Source: Isoetes taiwanensis (Eukaryota > Streptophyta > Lycopodiopsida > Isoetales > Isoetaceae). Taken from it: a stretch of DNA of 64,000 nt. The stretch's first letter is position 1. Every line of letters begins with the position of its first letter. Position numbers and translations under genes: made by a program. This document shows positions 33,074 through 45,600 of this stretch, one piece after another. The stretch lies in contig JAJEKV010000173.1 of NCBI GenBank assembly GCA_021234155.1, forward strand, positions 388,843-452,842, given 5' to 3'. The notes beneath the pieces are model-generated. The model had not been told where the DNA came from, did not search any database, and worked only from the letters and a program-made list of their open reading frames with translations.

Positions 33074-34248
33074 AAAACTTAAATTTTGTCAGAGAACTTA
33101 TCTTCTTGTGCAGTTCTTGGGTATTTTACTGGTGGCTATTTAGATTTTTCTCGGTTCCGTGTTTGGTTATCTCGACTTTTGAGACGCCTTCAACTTCCTC
33201 CTTTTCAGTCCATCAAGTTGCTGGCAAAAAACTTTGTTCGTATTATGTTTGAAAGTAGTGATGCAGTGGACTCTTTGGTATCAAGAGGGATTGATCCACT
33301 TGGTGGGGAATATATAATGTACCGGCATTATTATCCTGGCTTTACACCAGATATGGTTCGTGCATTAAAGATGCCTTGCTGGTTCTCATTACCTAATCTT
33401 CCTCCTGATCTAATGGCTCATCAATTTCTAGTAGCAATTGCAACGGGACTTGGGGTTCATATCTCACACTCCATCATGAATGGTCTAAGAATTTGTGTTT
33501 CTATGCCAGTGGACTCGCCTTTACCAGATTGTATAGTTGTGAAGAGCAGGCCTTGGTATAAAAAGTTGGATCTTAAACTTCGGAATGGTCCAGAATTAGC
33601 CCGTCTGTTTCCTGATAAGGAGGCTTTTGTTAGCTTTCGTCGAGGTACTCGTGCGTCTCAGGCATCTGTTCAACATTCTTCCCAGGTTCAAGCTCCTATT
33701 GTTATGTCTTCATCTGTTCATGATCAACCTTTGCCGGTTGCTTTGCATTCCTCGGCTATGAAAGATGCTCTACATACAGTTCCGGTGGTGTCATCTTTAG
33801 CACCATCAACTGCAGCTATAGTTCCTACTACTCTCCACGATGTTGCTTCTGCCTCTCATGCTTCTGAGCTTGTTATAGCTGATGGTCCTAATATTCAGTG
33901 CGCTAAAGAGTCATGGCAACAAGTCAATTGGAAGAAGGCAGCGAGGAAGAAATCTGTTATTTCATCTCACGAGGCTATCATGCCTCGTACTATTCGGTGG
34001 CATGATAATTTGATGTCTGTTGATGATCATCTCGATGACGCAGAACATGATGATTGTGATGAGGCTATTAAACGCCTCAAGGTGGCACAAGGAGTATGAT
34101 TATATTCTGTGTATGGGTGGTTTTGCTTAGTGGACTATTTCATCCTCTAGGTTTTGAGTCCCATGTCACAGATCCCTTGTATGTATCTTGATTTTCCTTG
34201 ATAATAAATTGTCGTCCTTCAAAAAAAAAAAAACTTAAATTTTGTCAG
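33074..34248 (+). mobile_element. Retrocopy with poly(A) and long target duplications; DUF4283-type ORF only
   Basis: A 15-19-bp direct repeat (aaaacttaaattttgtcag, 33,074-33,092 and 34,230-34,248) flanks an insert of about 1.14 kb that ends in an A run (34,221-34,233). Long target duplications plus poly(A) are the mark of LINE-machinery insertion. The insert is a single ORF followed by about 120 bp of 3' sequence with an aataaa signal at 34,203. No endonuclease or reverse transcriptase is present. It is either a 5'-truncated copy of an ORF1-only (HAL1-like) element or of an alternative LINE transcript. Confidence 0.85.
33093..34099 (+). CDS. DUF4283-like retroelement ORF1, 5'-truncated
   Basis: The frame is open from the very first base of the insert to the stop at 34,099, over 330 codons, but the first ATG in frame is at 33,245, so the 5' end is missing. 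The N-terminal half resembles the DUF4283 domain found in plant L1 ORF1 and related proteins (VRIMFESSDAVDSLVSRG, then ALKMPCWFSLPNLPPDLMAH). The middle is Ser/Ala/Val-rich low complexity. The end is basic then acidic (WKKAARKKS, DDAEHDDCDEA). These proteins are thought to bind nucleic acid and chaperone LINE RNA. No C-terminal CCHC knuckle is visible. It has no stops at all, consistent with a young copy. Confidence 0.65.
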
Positions 34249-37200
34249 TATGAGTCCCATTTTCAGTCGGAGTCCCAAATTTCGAGATTTGACCCACTTT
34301 AATTAAATGCGACTTTCAATGGATTTTTAGGAATTCGGCAGAGCAGCTTGGAAAGAAAAGGTTGGATTTTCTCTTTTTTTAGGTCGATTTAACTATTCGT
34401 TGGCGCTTTTTTGAAACAGATCTCAAACAAAAATGTCTCAAGAAACGGGGACCTCATAATTTACCTGGACGTGTTTTTGTAGCTTAAGCTCCTTTGCCGA
34501 AAGAGATAGAAATAGAAAAAACTTTTCATAATGTTAAATTGCATAACTCAACCTGTTTGAACATGGTTCAAGCTGAGACATTAAGACTGTGATTAAGCTT
34601 TCTTAACTAATATCATTATCAACTTATCATGCCTGTTTCTTAGTACTTAATTTCAAGCAAACATGTAATGTAGACCATGATCACTATTATCTCATTCAGT
34701 ACTATTGGTGGTCTATATGTAAAGGAGATATTAGAATACATTTCCCCACAATGTAAGCAGATTTTGAAACCATGCATCAATGAATTACGCGCCTATGCTC
34801 AGCCCAAGAACGCTACTGCCAGGCATATCATGATGTCTAGTTGTGCCCAAATCTATATTTAAAGATAATAATTTCCAGAGTGTGAAAACATGAATGTTCA
34901 GAAATGCCAAGGTAGAAAATAAGAACTAGAAGTATTTATAAAGAAAGGATACCAATATCTAAGTGTTTGAACATTTATCAGGCATGTTTTAAACCAAAAT
35001 CTCAGGTTTGTAAACCTATTCTGATTGTATTACTGCCTGGACATTCAAAATAGCAAAAGCCATCTTATATGATGAAGAAACTTTGAGTTTTTAACAGAGC
35101 CCATTCAAAGCTTAAGTCCAAATATTCAGGTCCGTGCTAAAAACAGTAAAAAACCTTTGTGTTCATGACGTCATAGTAACAATAACACTTTAAATATAGA
35201 TGAGTATAATCTGTAAGAGATTAGAGTCAGGTCCCTATATGCAGCAGATCCTTCAACATATTGCTTCATGATTTTCCATTATCCAGACCTCTAGAGTTGT
35301 AAAATAAAGCAAAAAGCATCACGTTGAGAGGGAAAAACCCGTACATGTAGCCAATCAACATAGAATTAGCATAAAGATGGAAAATTTATGAGTGCCATAA
35401 GGTATATTGGGTTTTTCCGGCTAACACTTTTGCCCAAAGTACTTCTAAAGAGGAGATAACTAAATTTCAGAAGTTTAAACTAGCGAAATGAAACATAAAA
35501 CTAAGATTTCTCTAACAAGTATTCCCGAACAAGACCATAGTAATGGCCTAAAACCTAATTATTATGCTCATAGAGGAGCCTAAGAGGATGTGGTCAGAAT
35601 GTCACTTGCTTCATGTAGTACATACATGTAATAATCGAGAGGTCAATTAGAGAAATTATAACCTAAACAACCCTATTATCCTATTTGCTCAAAGATACCC
35701 AGAATAAATCAAGGTGCTCAAAAATCATTCACGTATTTATATGGTTACTTCCTAGCTTATTAGGAGAACAGAGGTCAGGGGAATATTAAATAATAAGTTT
35801 CCTACACTTATACCTAGGTGTAAGATTATATATACAAACCAACTAAAAAAAAAATCATAACATACGTGTCCCCACCCTTTGATGCATTGCTTTTGGTTTC
35901 TTGCACCATGTATCCTCTCCATGTAGAAGACTTAATAGACCACTTTCATCACGCCAACACATGAACTATGAAATCCAAAAGCACAGAATGCTTATAGCAT
36001 TTTCCATGAAGGAAGAGTTGTGACATTGTAAGAACTAGTGATGCTAGCCTCCATGGATGTGAGCTACTTTAATGTTTCAAATTCTAAGCTTACTTGTGTG
36101 AAATGGCACAATAAGAGCCTATTGTAACAAAGTAGTGATTTTTAGTAAGGTCCAAAAAGATATCATACAACGTATAAGAATTCCCCATGTTTACCTCATG
36201 TTCATGAGGTGGTAATGTATTTAACATCATTTCAATGCATTATCCTTCATTTATCCTATTTTTCCAGTTTCAAAAGCCTCACCAAGCCCCTGCAATTAAT
36301 GCTCTTATACAACATCAGTTTGCAGCTTATATAGGAATGTAGAATATTAGAAAAATATCAGGGCAAGCATTTTTTCATAGTTGAAAAAAACCCGGGCCAG
36401 TTATCAAACTTGATGCATCTTGGGTGACCTAGCATTATAGTGCCTGTAGATTTCATGGTCAGGCAATTGAAGATCACAAATACCACTTACCAAAATGAGA
36501 TTTAATCTTACATTAGTGGAGTCAAATTATTTGTCATAGATATTTCTTCCATTTTGCTATGCTTTTAAACTTCTCATTCACCATATCAACAGTTCTGGTA
36601 TAACACAACATGCAAAATTCTATTTCTTACTAAATAACGTTGAAAATGACATTTCTTATTTTTGCTTTTGACAGGCCCAACAATTAAGCATGTACATATC
36701 TCCCCATTCACTGCCACATGCATAAAAAGGAAGTTTCAGAAATATCAACTTCAAATATGGCTACCACTCTAAATTTTGCTGCCCTATCAATAATATCGCC
36801 TCGACAATTTGTTTCTCTAATCTATTTAAATGCAGTCTTGCTCCAAAATAGTGAAAGTTTAACCTCAATGTGCCTGAGCACATTAAGGCTACAATGTATA
36901 ACATACAGTGCAAGAAAAAAAATGCTTAACATGATGCGCTAGATGCAAACCTCCTGTAAAGGGATATACAAGATGGTCTGTCATATCAAATCTTCAAATA
37001 CTCTTCAGCAGCCACTTGAACTATGGGTTTTTCTTCTCACTTTCCTTAAAAGAAACATCAACTAAAGCATCAGCGGCAAGGTCTTTGATGTATGGCTTAG
37101 GCTACCAAAACTAGATTAAATATGTAATAAAATAACATGGGATTTCAGGGGGATTTGATATGGATGTAAAAATAACAATTCCTGAAATCATAGACTGTAT

Positions 37201-37298
37201 ATCCCTAAAACAATTGAATAGGTTGTTATAGAAAAAAAAACATAGATTCAAGATTAAAAAATAATTATATTAGCTCATTGGGTACATTGATTAAAGTA
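34249..37298. other. Gene-free AT-rich stretch
   Basis: No domain-bearing frame on either strand. The 22-bp sequence at 34,291-34,312 is the inverted match of 29,186-29,207. The rest is AT-rich and unremarkable. Confidence 0.5.
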
Positions 37299-38541
37299 GT
37301 CTTATTAGGACATTGAGTTATTTTGGTAGAGATTCGAACCTCTATATTTCATATTCTAAAATCTTAGGCAAAGGCGTATAGAGGTTCAATATTCCCTCAA
37401 AACCTTAGGCGAAATCATATTTCATATTTCAAAATCATAAGCGCCTCCAATCATAAATGACTATAAGCAAAACGAGAGGTGCCCAGAGGACGATCTAGGT
37501 TGTAGGATCGACGAATCTGATGATCGTGGTAGTCCAGGGTGCATCTCCTTTAGAATATGTAGCAAACTAGACCATTGGCATCCCAAGAACAAAATAAATT
37601 GCAGAAGTACCTGTGTTGGGGACACATATAGTCTTATTAGGACATTGAGTTATTTTGGTAGAGGTTCGAACCTTCGTATTTCATATTCTAAACTCTTAGG
37701 CAAAGGCGTATAGAGGTTCAATATTCCATCAAAACCTTAGGCAAAATCATATTTGATATTTTAAAATCATAAGCGCCTCCAATTATTAATGACTATAAGC
37801 AAAACGAGAGGTGTCCAGAGGACGATCTAGGTTGTAGGATCGACGAATCCGATGATCGTGGTAGTCCAGGGTGCATCTCGTTTAGAATATGTAGCAAACT
37901 AGACCATTGGCATCCCAAGAACAAAGTAAATTGCAGAAGTACCTGTGTTGGACACATATAGTCTTATTAGGACATTGAGTTATTTTGGTAGAGGTTCGAA
38001 CCTTCGTATTTCATATTCTAAACTCTTAGGCAAAGGCATATAGAGGTTCAATATTCCATCAAAACCTTAGGCAAAATCATATTTCATATTTCAAAATCAT
38101 AAGTGCCTCCAATCATAAATGACTATAAGCAAAACGAGAGGTGCCCAGAGGACGATCTAGGTTGTAGGATCAAAGAATCTGACGGCCGTGGTAGTCCAGG
38201 GTGCACCTCGTTTAGAATATGTAGCAAACTAGGGTAAAAGAATGCTAGGGTGTCTAAAAAAAATGCCCTTACATTACGTATAATGTAGGATAATGTAGGC
38301 ACCTATTATTGTTTTCTTTTTTAATAAAAGTTGGTTGGGATATGGAATTATTGGGATTAGCCACGTCACCCATTCGAAATTATGGGAGGCGGTGGTTATG
38401 TATTTGAAATGTGATACATCTCTTACTCTACATTTGGCCAAATGTAGGACACCCTAGCATTCTTTTACCCACTAGGCCATTGGCATCCCAAGAACAAAGT
38501 AAATTGCAAAAGTACCTGTGTTGGACACATTGAGTTGAACT
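37299..38541. repeat. 330-bp tandem repeat, three units
   Basis: Three tandem units start with gtcttattaggacattgag at 37,299, 37,631 and 37,961. Units 1 and 2 are 332 and 330 bp. Unit 3 is interrupted at 38,232 by a MITE and resumes at 38,471. The units are highly similar and noncoding. Each holds ggttcgaacc, a B-box-like sequence, near its start, so an RNA-polymerase-III-derived origin is possible but unproven. Confidence 0.9.
38232..38470. mobile_element. MITE with 23-bp perfect terminal inverted repeats
   Basis: The 239-bp insertion in tandem-repeat unit 3 begins gggtaaaagaatgctaggg and ends with the exact reverse complement of its first 23 bases. The flanking ACTA (38,228-38,231 and 38,471-38,474) is a 4-bp target duplication. 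The uninterrupted units next door show the empty site. It is noncoding. The superfamily is unclear because the duplication is 4 bp. Confidence 0.92.
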
Positions 38542-41500
38542 AGATTTATGCAGGCTTTTGGACAATCTGCTGCTTTCGAATGGAGACTTTATTGCCAATA
38601 CATCCAAAATAGGTGTCCAAATTCAGCCCCAAGTTCACGCAAATAATATTTCAAATCATCTAGATTACTGCAGGCCAGACGACCACTACTTACTCTTTGT
38701 GATTTAAATCAACTTTCATATAGTTTCATTGATACACTTTATGACAATCTGTAAGATCATATTTGGCCTAGATGCCTAGATATTTTACACTCTTATATTT
38801 GAATAATATAAAAATGTTTAAGTTGTTGGAGCTTTAACATGAACCGATGGACGATGTACTAGTAAAATCATTATTAGAGCTATGCCAACCAAACTGCACT
38901 TCCGATTCTTTAAATCCTGAAGAACAAAAGAAGGAAGAAATCAAGAGAGATCAAAGACATGGCAAAGAAGCAACATAAAGGAAATGAAGGATGCTTCTGC
39001 CTAATTGCATAGCCGCCACTTTGCCACTTTCTTCACGCCCCAATCCATTCAAGAATGGACTTGCATAAGAATGGTTCAGTTCAACATCATTTTGGTGCAA
39101 AATTGCCCATCAAAAGTATGCATGAATGACTTGAGCAGGCTGGTTGTATCAAAGATGTTGGATATACCTCATTAATGACATTTCAATAACATGTTTGTTT
39201 CATTGCAAACTAGACTGCAAGCACAATGCTGCAAACTTAAATTGTCAGACTCGTCCTTTTGAAATGACTTATCTCAAATGTGCAACTAAGTTAGCACTAA
39301 AGAAATTCGACCACTTGAAAATGCAGAACCTTTGATACCCTGGATCTTGGCACATTTCTGTGGTGCCCATGTGCTCAATTTTCTAAAACATTTTTAAGCT
39401 CTGCGTCCTAAGCTCCTCAATGTCAGAAATTGAGGCATATGTATAGACTCTAACTGAAAATCCTGGGACTCAAAACCCATGAATAATATGTGGCAGACTC
39501 GAGATGCAATACCAAGCTGCTTATGTTGTTTCTTGGCTAATGTACAAGAACAATTTCAAGCTTCAACATGGGGCTAAGAACTTATACAAAGAGTAATGCA
39601 ATCTCGCTTAGAGGACTAATCATGGTATTGATATAAGAATATGAATCAGAATATGGATGTACAGGGTTATCCATAGAATTGGCCGAATCAATCTTGTTTA
39701 TTCTACACAGAAGCTTGTATTGGAGTTCTAGCCCCACAATTCATCCTCCACGGATGAACGCATCTTGAACTCTTTCTGCAATGCCTGCAGCAAAGTGGAC
39801 ACTATATCTTTCGCACGAGAGTACTCCTGGTGCCACCAAGCACCAGAAGAGAAATCTCCTTAGCAGGCCATGCATGCTATAGCTTTTCCCTGGCCAGACC
39901 TCTAACAGCATATTTTCGAGGAGGAGATTGTGGCCAAACATCGTCGAAGAAGAAAATGAAGAAAGGAATGTTATCTTTTGTGATCCAATGGTGCAGAATA
40001 ATTTTTGATGATGTGTGTGACAAGTGGATAGGCTAAGAATGTAAGAAATGTTGTATGGGGTGTTAGGCAAGCCTGCCAACAATAAACAATAAAAATCTGC
40101 TTCATCTTAGATGGTTGAATCACGGACTTGAGTTTCTTAATGACAGATAAGATGGATTAGCAACATGAGAGGTGTGTATTTTCTCTAGCCCTTTTTCTAT
40201 TATAAATTTACTATAAGCTATTATAGATCCTTAAAGTAAATGTTCTATTTGCTTTTGCTTTTATTTGGAAAAACGTCAGGCATTTTGGATATGCCAAATG
40301 ATATCAAATGCTTTTAGTGTAGGTAAGTGAGCAGATCCATGATGCAATAGCAATTTTGACAATAGAGGTGCGAGATGCAAGGCTTCCTTCAAAGTCATTC
40401 GAAGTGGATGAATAGAGTGTTCAGGTGAGAATTTATGCATTTATATCAATCATGGGTAATTGCAGTTCCTTCATTGCAATTGAACAAATGACCAGTAGAT
40501 AGTAGAGAATGATTTATAAAGGCATGATCAAATTGTAACTCTGAGCAAGGTATTCCATCTGAAGTGGTTTATGGTAACAGCCCTTGACACTCCAGAGAAT
40601 ATTATTTTGAACAGGCAGCGCATAGCCTATTTCTCAGTTTGCACATGAAGAACTTGTTGTATTAGGCATTACATGATGGTTTCCTAGGATAGTTTATTTG
40701 TACACGTGCGAAGACATTTCTGGAAGAAGATGAGTTGTATCTTATAAGGTCAAGATCCAATAAGCCAGGTTTGATGTTCCGCAAGGGTGTTTTTGTTTGC
40801 AGATGGGAGAAGACATATGTAGAATAAGCTGAGCTCTATCTTGTAAAGTAAAAATCTAGTAATCCAGGTCTAATGGTCCATATGTCGTGGCAAAAAGTAT
40901 AGAAGGAAATTCTTCAAGTCTCTAATTGTTGGTGCCACTAGAATGCACATCCAAGATGAGAATGGGCTTGCCAGATATTGAACCTACCAAATAATGTTTA
41001 TAAAGAATATTATGAGTGTAATCGTACTACCCAAAGCTTAAATTTAGGTCTGATTGCTTATTTTTCCACTTGTACTCTAATTTTTTGTTTTAATCTGTTG
41101 AAGAAACTAACTTGCTTGACAATCAATATGCTAAGTTCTTACTTGCAAAGATATGTTAACTTGATTGCATAAGTTTAATTGCATAAGGCTTCATTTACTG
41201 TAGCCAATTTCCTCGGCAAAATGCTATGAAATAGCCATTTGGCTAGCCTTATATCATTATCTTTTCCAATTTGGAATATATGGCCAAAAAGATGTAGTAG
41301 AGGGGTCAAGACAACCCATACAGTGCCTGATGAATACCATTGAACCTAGGTTTCAACTATATCTTTCTCCATTATTTCTTGAGAAAGGAGCTGGGTTTGT
41401 ATCAAGTTTATGAGTCTTAAATAACACCAAATAAAGATGAGCCCTTGATAACACCAATGAGAAGTCCTGTGGCTGGATCATCTAAAACCTTGTATAAGTT

Positions 41501-42600
41501 GATCAACCCTTGATATTGTGCCTCCTTGATAAGGTGACATCAATGAAAGTCCTAGTGGCTAGGATCGACAGAAAGCTTATCGGACTCTTGTGTATTAAGG
41601 GAGAGTGTTTTTTTTTTTGTTATCATTACTAGAGGAGTACGAGGTACTGATAACTAATTATCAGTATTGGTTCAGCCAAGACTAAAGGATCGATATTCTA
41701 AATCTAGCCAAGACTAAAGAATGGATGCTTTAAATCATGGCCTACATCAATGCCACTACTGGTCCTGCTGGTCGTTGCAATCAACCTTTTAAATCATGGC
41801 ATTGCTGCTCTGCCGACCATCTCCATCGCTCCCGTCCCCCATCTCCTTAACAAGTGAAAAAGAAAAAAAAATGACAAATGTTGACCAAGGAAAGGAAAAA
41901 AAAAGGAATAAATTTTGACGTCGATAATCCTGATAAGGCGATTATCCATCTTCGCTTTGGATGTCACCTTTAAAAATAGCCGAGGCCCGTCAGACACGTA
42001 CAGAGTTGGCCTTAGCGAGCCTCGTCTAATGTGTTTAAAATGCATGGCCTCGACTGCACGTCTGAGGCCAAATATTTAGTTATTTGAGGCCTTACGTGCC
42101 AAATATCTGGCCTCAAAACACAGCCTCGGTCACGCATTTCCGGTTTTCAGCCTTAGCTAGATCGATAACCTTACCTTGTATAAGTTGATAATCCTTGACA
42201 ATAGTGACAATAATTGCTAGTTATAGTCCAATTTCCAATTGGGTGGTGAAAGAGCACTGTTACTTTACAATTTTAAAGATCCAGTGGAAAAGAGACCCCT
42301 TCTCCTAGTTAGATCCCATCGTAACAAGGCATGCGAGTTCTTTCTTCGCAATTTTCCATGCAAATTCTCTCTCTCCCTAGACTTCTTGCTTCATAGTAAT
42401 TCAAAACATATCATAAAAGAATAAAAATTCAACCACCTCACTTCGAATATCAATGAATTTCAGCAATTCAGGCAAACTTTAGAACTTTTTTCTTACGTAA
42501 ACTTGGAGGGTAAAATTAGCATACAACTTCAATGAATTTATGGCAAGTCTCACAAGGCTTCTCCAGTTTCCCAATTTCCCATCTATCATCATTTCGGTTT
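38542..42600. other. Gene-free intergenic sequence
   Basis: No recognisable gene. Short frames on both strands lack domains. Around 42,030-42,130 the motif gaggcc(a)aatatt recurs in both orientations. Sequence just left of 42,601 is presumably the 3' UTR and terminator zone of the aminopeptidase gene. Confidence 0.5.
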
Positions 42601-45600
42601 TTAAACATCGACCTTGATTGAGCTATCCAACTTGGTGAAGTCTTGGAAAAATGCTTTGAAGTGATTATATGAGTAGGAGACATCATCTGTACCACACATC
42701 TCACGAACACTATGCATGGACAAAGTGGGTGCACCAACATCTACAGTGCGAATTCCCAATCCACTTGCCAATATGGGACCAATTGTAGATCCACATGCCA
42801 TATCATTGCGTACGGCAAAATCCTGTCATAAATCAGTCAAACAAACCAGAAGCATGATAAAATCCTGAACTTTGCAACTGGCTTACTTGTGTTGGAATGC
42901 CATGCCGTCTCCCGATTTCCCGAAATATGTAAGCGGTAACGGCATTTGTGGCATAACGTTGATTGGCATTATGCTTGATAACAAGCCCTTTGTGCATCTT
43001 TGGCTGATGATTATCATCATGCTTATCCTGGGAGTACATATGATGATGCCTTGTATTATACATAAATAATCCAAATACAATAGCCTATATAAGCAAGAAT
43101 ACATACTGTATAATTGGGATGTAGACAGTGAGCCATGTCTGCAGAAACCAAAAAACTATTTTGGATCGCCTTCTCAATTGTCATCTGCAAGTATGTAGAC
43201 AAGAGGAAATATGGTAAACAGAGCCAAGCCACTTACGCAGATCATCATACTTTACACCATTCTCTACCATATGATGGCATGTCCTATGTTTTAAAAGTTC
43301 TATGGCAGTTCCTCTATTAGATTCCATCTCCGTTAAAAAGACAGCGTAAGAATCACTTCCACCATAGTGTTCATAGGTAAAAAAAATGCCATGATATGGA
43401 AGGAGAGAAAGGTGCTGTTGTTTGGCAATTTCTCATAAGAGTGAAAAATAAGAAGTACAACTAGAGCTTGAGATGCATTATGTATACTTGGAGACCAAGT
43501 TCACTACATCTAGGAGAGATTGATATATAAACATGTACATAATATGGGTCGTCTGAAGTTGGCAAATGGCAAAAAGTAGCAGTAGTTACAGAAGAGGAGG
43601 AAGCAGACTGTGGCAATGCCGGAGTCCAGAGGCTGAAAAGGTCAAGAGGCCCAATTGTCCTCCTCTCGCAGTAAATGAATCTAATGCTTGCAGCCCAAAG
43701 AGCATAAGTGAACATAAGAATCATCTACCAATGTTGAGAAAAATCAGCCTGCTTTACGTTTCACAAGGTTCCCTGCATCCATAGAAGCCGCCATAGACCT
43801 TGTGCTCTAGAATACTTTCAGCAACCAAAACAAGGAGCCGATCTTAAAAAAGTTGATTCTGATAACCTGACCCTAACAAAATAGTCATTCCTATCTATTG
43901 TGCAAAGTCTGTGAATCAAGATCATTACCTGAATCACATTCGTACTGACTGAATACGTTATCCTCTTGAGAGCGTCAAACATGACAGGAGATCCAGCACC
44001 CTGTGCCGAATTGGATCCAACCTCTTCATGGTCAAATAAAGCAATCATACGAACACCCGACTCTTCTTCCAGAGAGTCCAGACTTGTTGCATCAATCAAA
44101 GCCTGAATGGCATGTCAGTCAATTCACATAATTCAAGTTATCAGTTTTTATAACATGATATTCTAACATCACCTTAAGAGAACAAAATGACATGCATAAA
44201 TTGTCAAGTCTTCCAGAGAATATGAACTCCCTAAGGGCACCCCCAACAACACTCGGCTGCGTGTCACAGACTTGCAGCTCAAAATCGCAAATGTCAACTA
44301 TTGAGCAACCGATCTCATTGGCAAGTAGCTGTATAAAGAAATCACAGAAAAAATGTCATTCTTAACAACCCAAGAAGATGTTGGTTTGCTTAATAGGAGC
44401 AACATTTTTCATTTTCCATGGAAGATAAAATTTCCCCTTTTAACTCTAGTTCCAAAAAGAACACACAATTACTACCTGCAATAGTAGAGGATGATGTTGA
44501 CTGTTCTCGCCAAGGTCTTCCTTTCTTGTTCCAACTGTGTCTGGCACATCCCCATTCATATTATGTGGAGTTACTATTGACAATGGTTTATTAAGTTCTG
44601 CCTGCCATCCATTTTTTACTGTTAAACTACTAAAAATATAAAAATCAGCATCTTGTTGACAAATAAGAGTTGTTAACACAGACAATAACAACCTACCATA
44701 AGATAAACTGGAAGATACATACCTTTATAACAGATGCCAAAATCGGCACAAGATGACTCTGTGTGTTGACCTTAAAGCCGTCATTCACATTCCTGTGTGA
44801 AATAAAGAAGTCCACTAATCAAAGATGGCACCAACGATAATGCTATTAATTCCAGCTTTTTACCTAGAAACTTCTCTTCCTCTATTTTCAGCATCATGCT
44901 TTACATGCAGGAATCAATTTTAAATACGTTGCCACTCCAAATTATTATCCTCGAAGTAGAGATGGTTTTTTAAATGAAAATTGCATCTGATGTATGGACA
45001 TAATGATATGTACCAGTAATGACATGTACAATTAATCATTCGCCATCCATACTTCATAGATGACGTCAGGTTTCCTTATTTGTTAGCTAGGGCAATCCAA
45101 TTCAACTAGTTTGTATATGTTCACAGTAGTAAGAGGAAAATAAATTGAGTTCATTCTAAAGGTGCTATTCCGTTTTGTATTGCATTCAGTTAAATAATTA
45201 AAGCTCATGGAATGTTAAGTTAGATAATATCAGTTGGCAGGCATAAAAATCTAACTTCCTTTCACAAACAAACTGAATAAGAACAATATTGGTATACCAG
45301 GTATGAGTTACCATCATCCTATGATGCTGATGTGGCCTAAAATGAACATAATAGAAGGGAAGCAACGTTTTGCCCTTCTTTGCGAAACCGTTGTATTAGC
45401 TAAAAGGATTTCGAGCTGATCAAGAGTCCGGCATGGAGGTTGTTGCTATCAGGTTTTCTTTAGATTGTACATAGAAGTTTCTCTTTCCCACTTCTTAATC
45501 TAGGATTAAGAGGTGAAATTTTGATTTCTAGAATGCAAATTAATTACCATTTCTCGGTGGCAATAGGTTGCAATCATATGAGCTTTATTCCAAACGAATA

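Noticed and set aside
37299-38541. CRISPR-like or rDNA spacer repeat
   Set aside because: Eukaryotic context, and three 330-bp units with no spacers; simply a tandem duplication.
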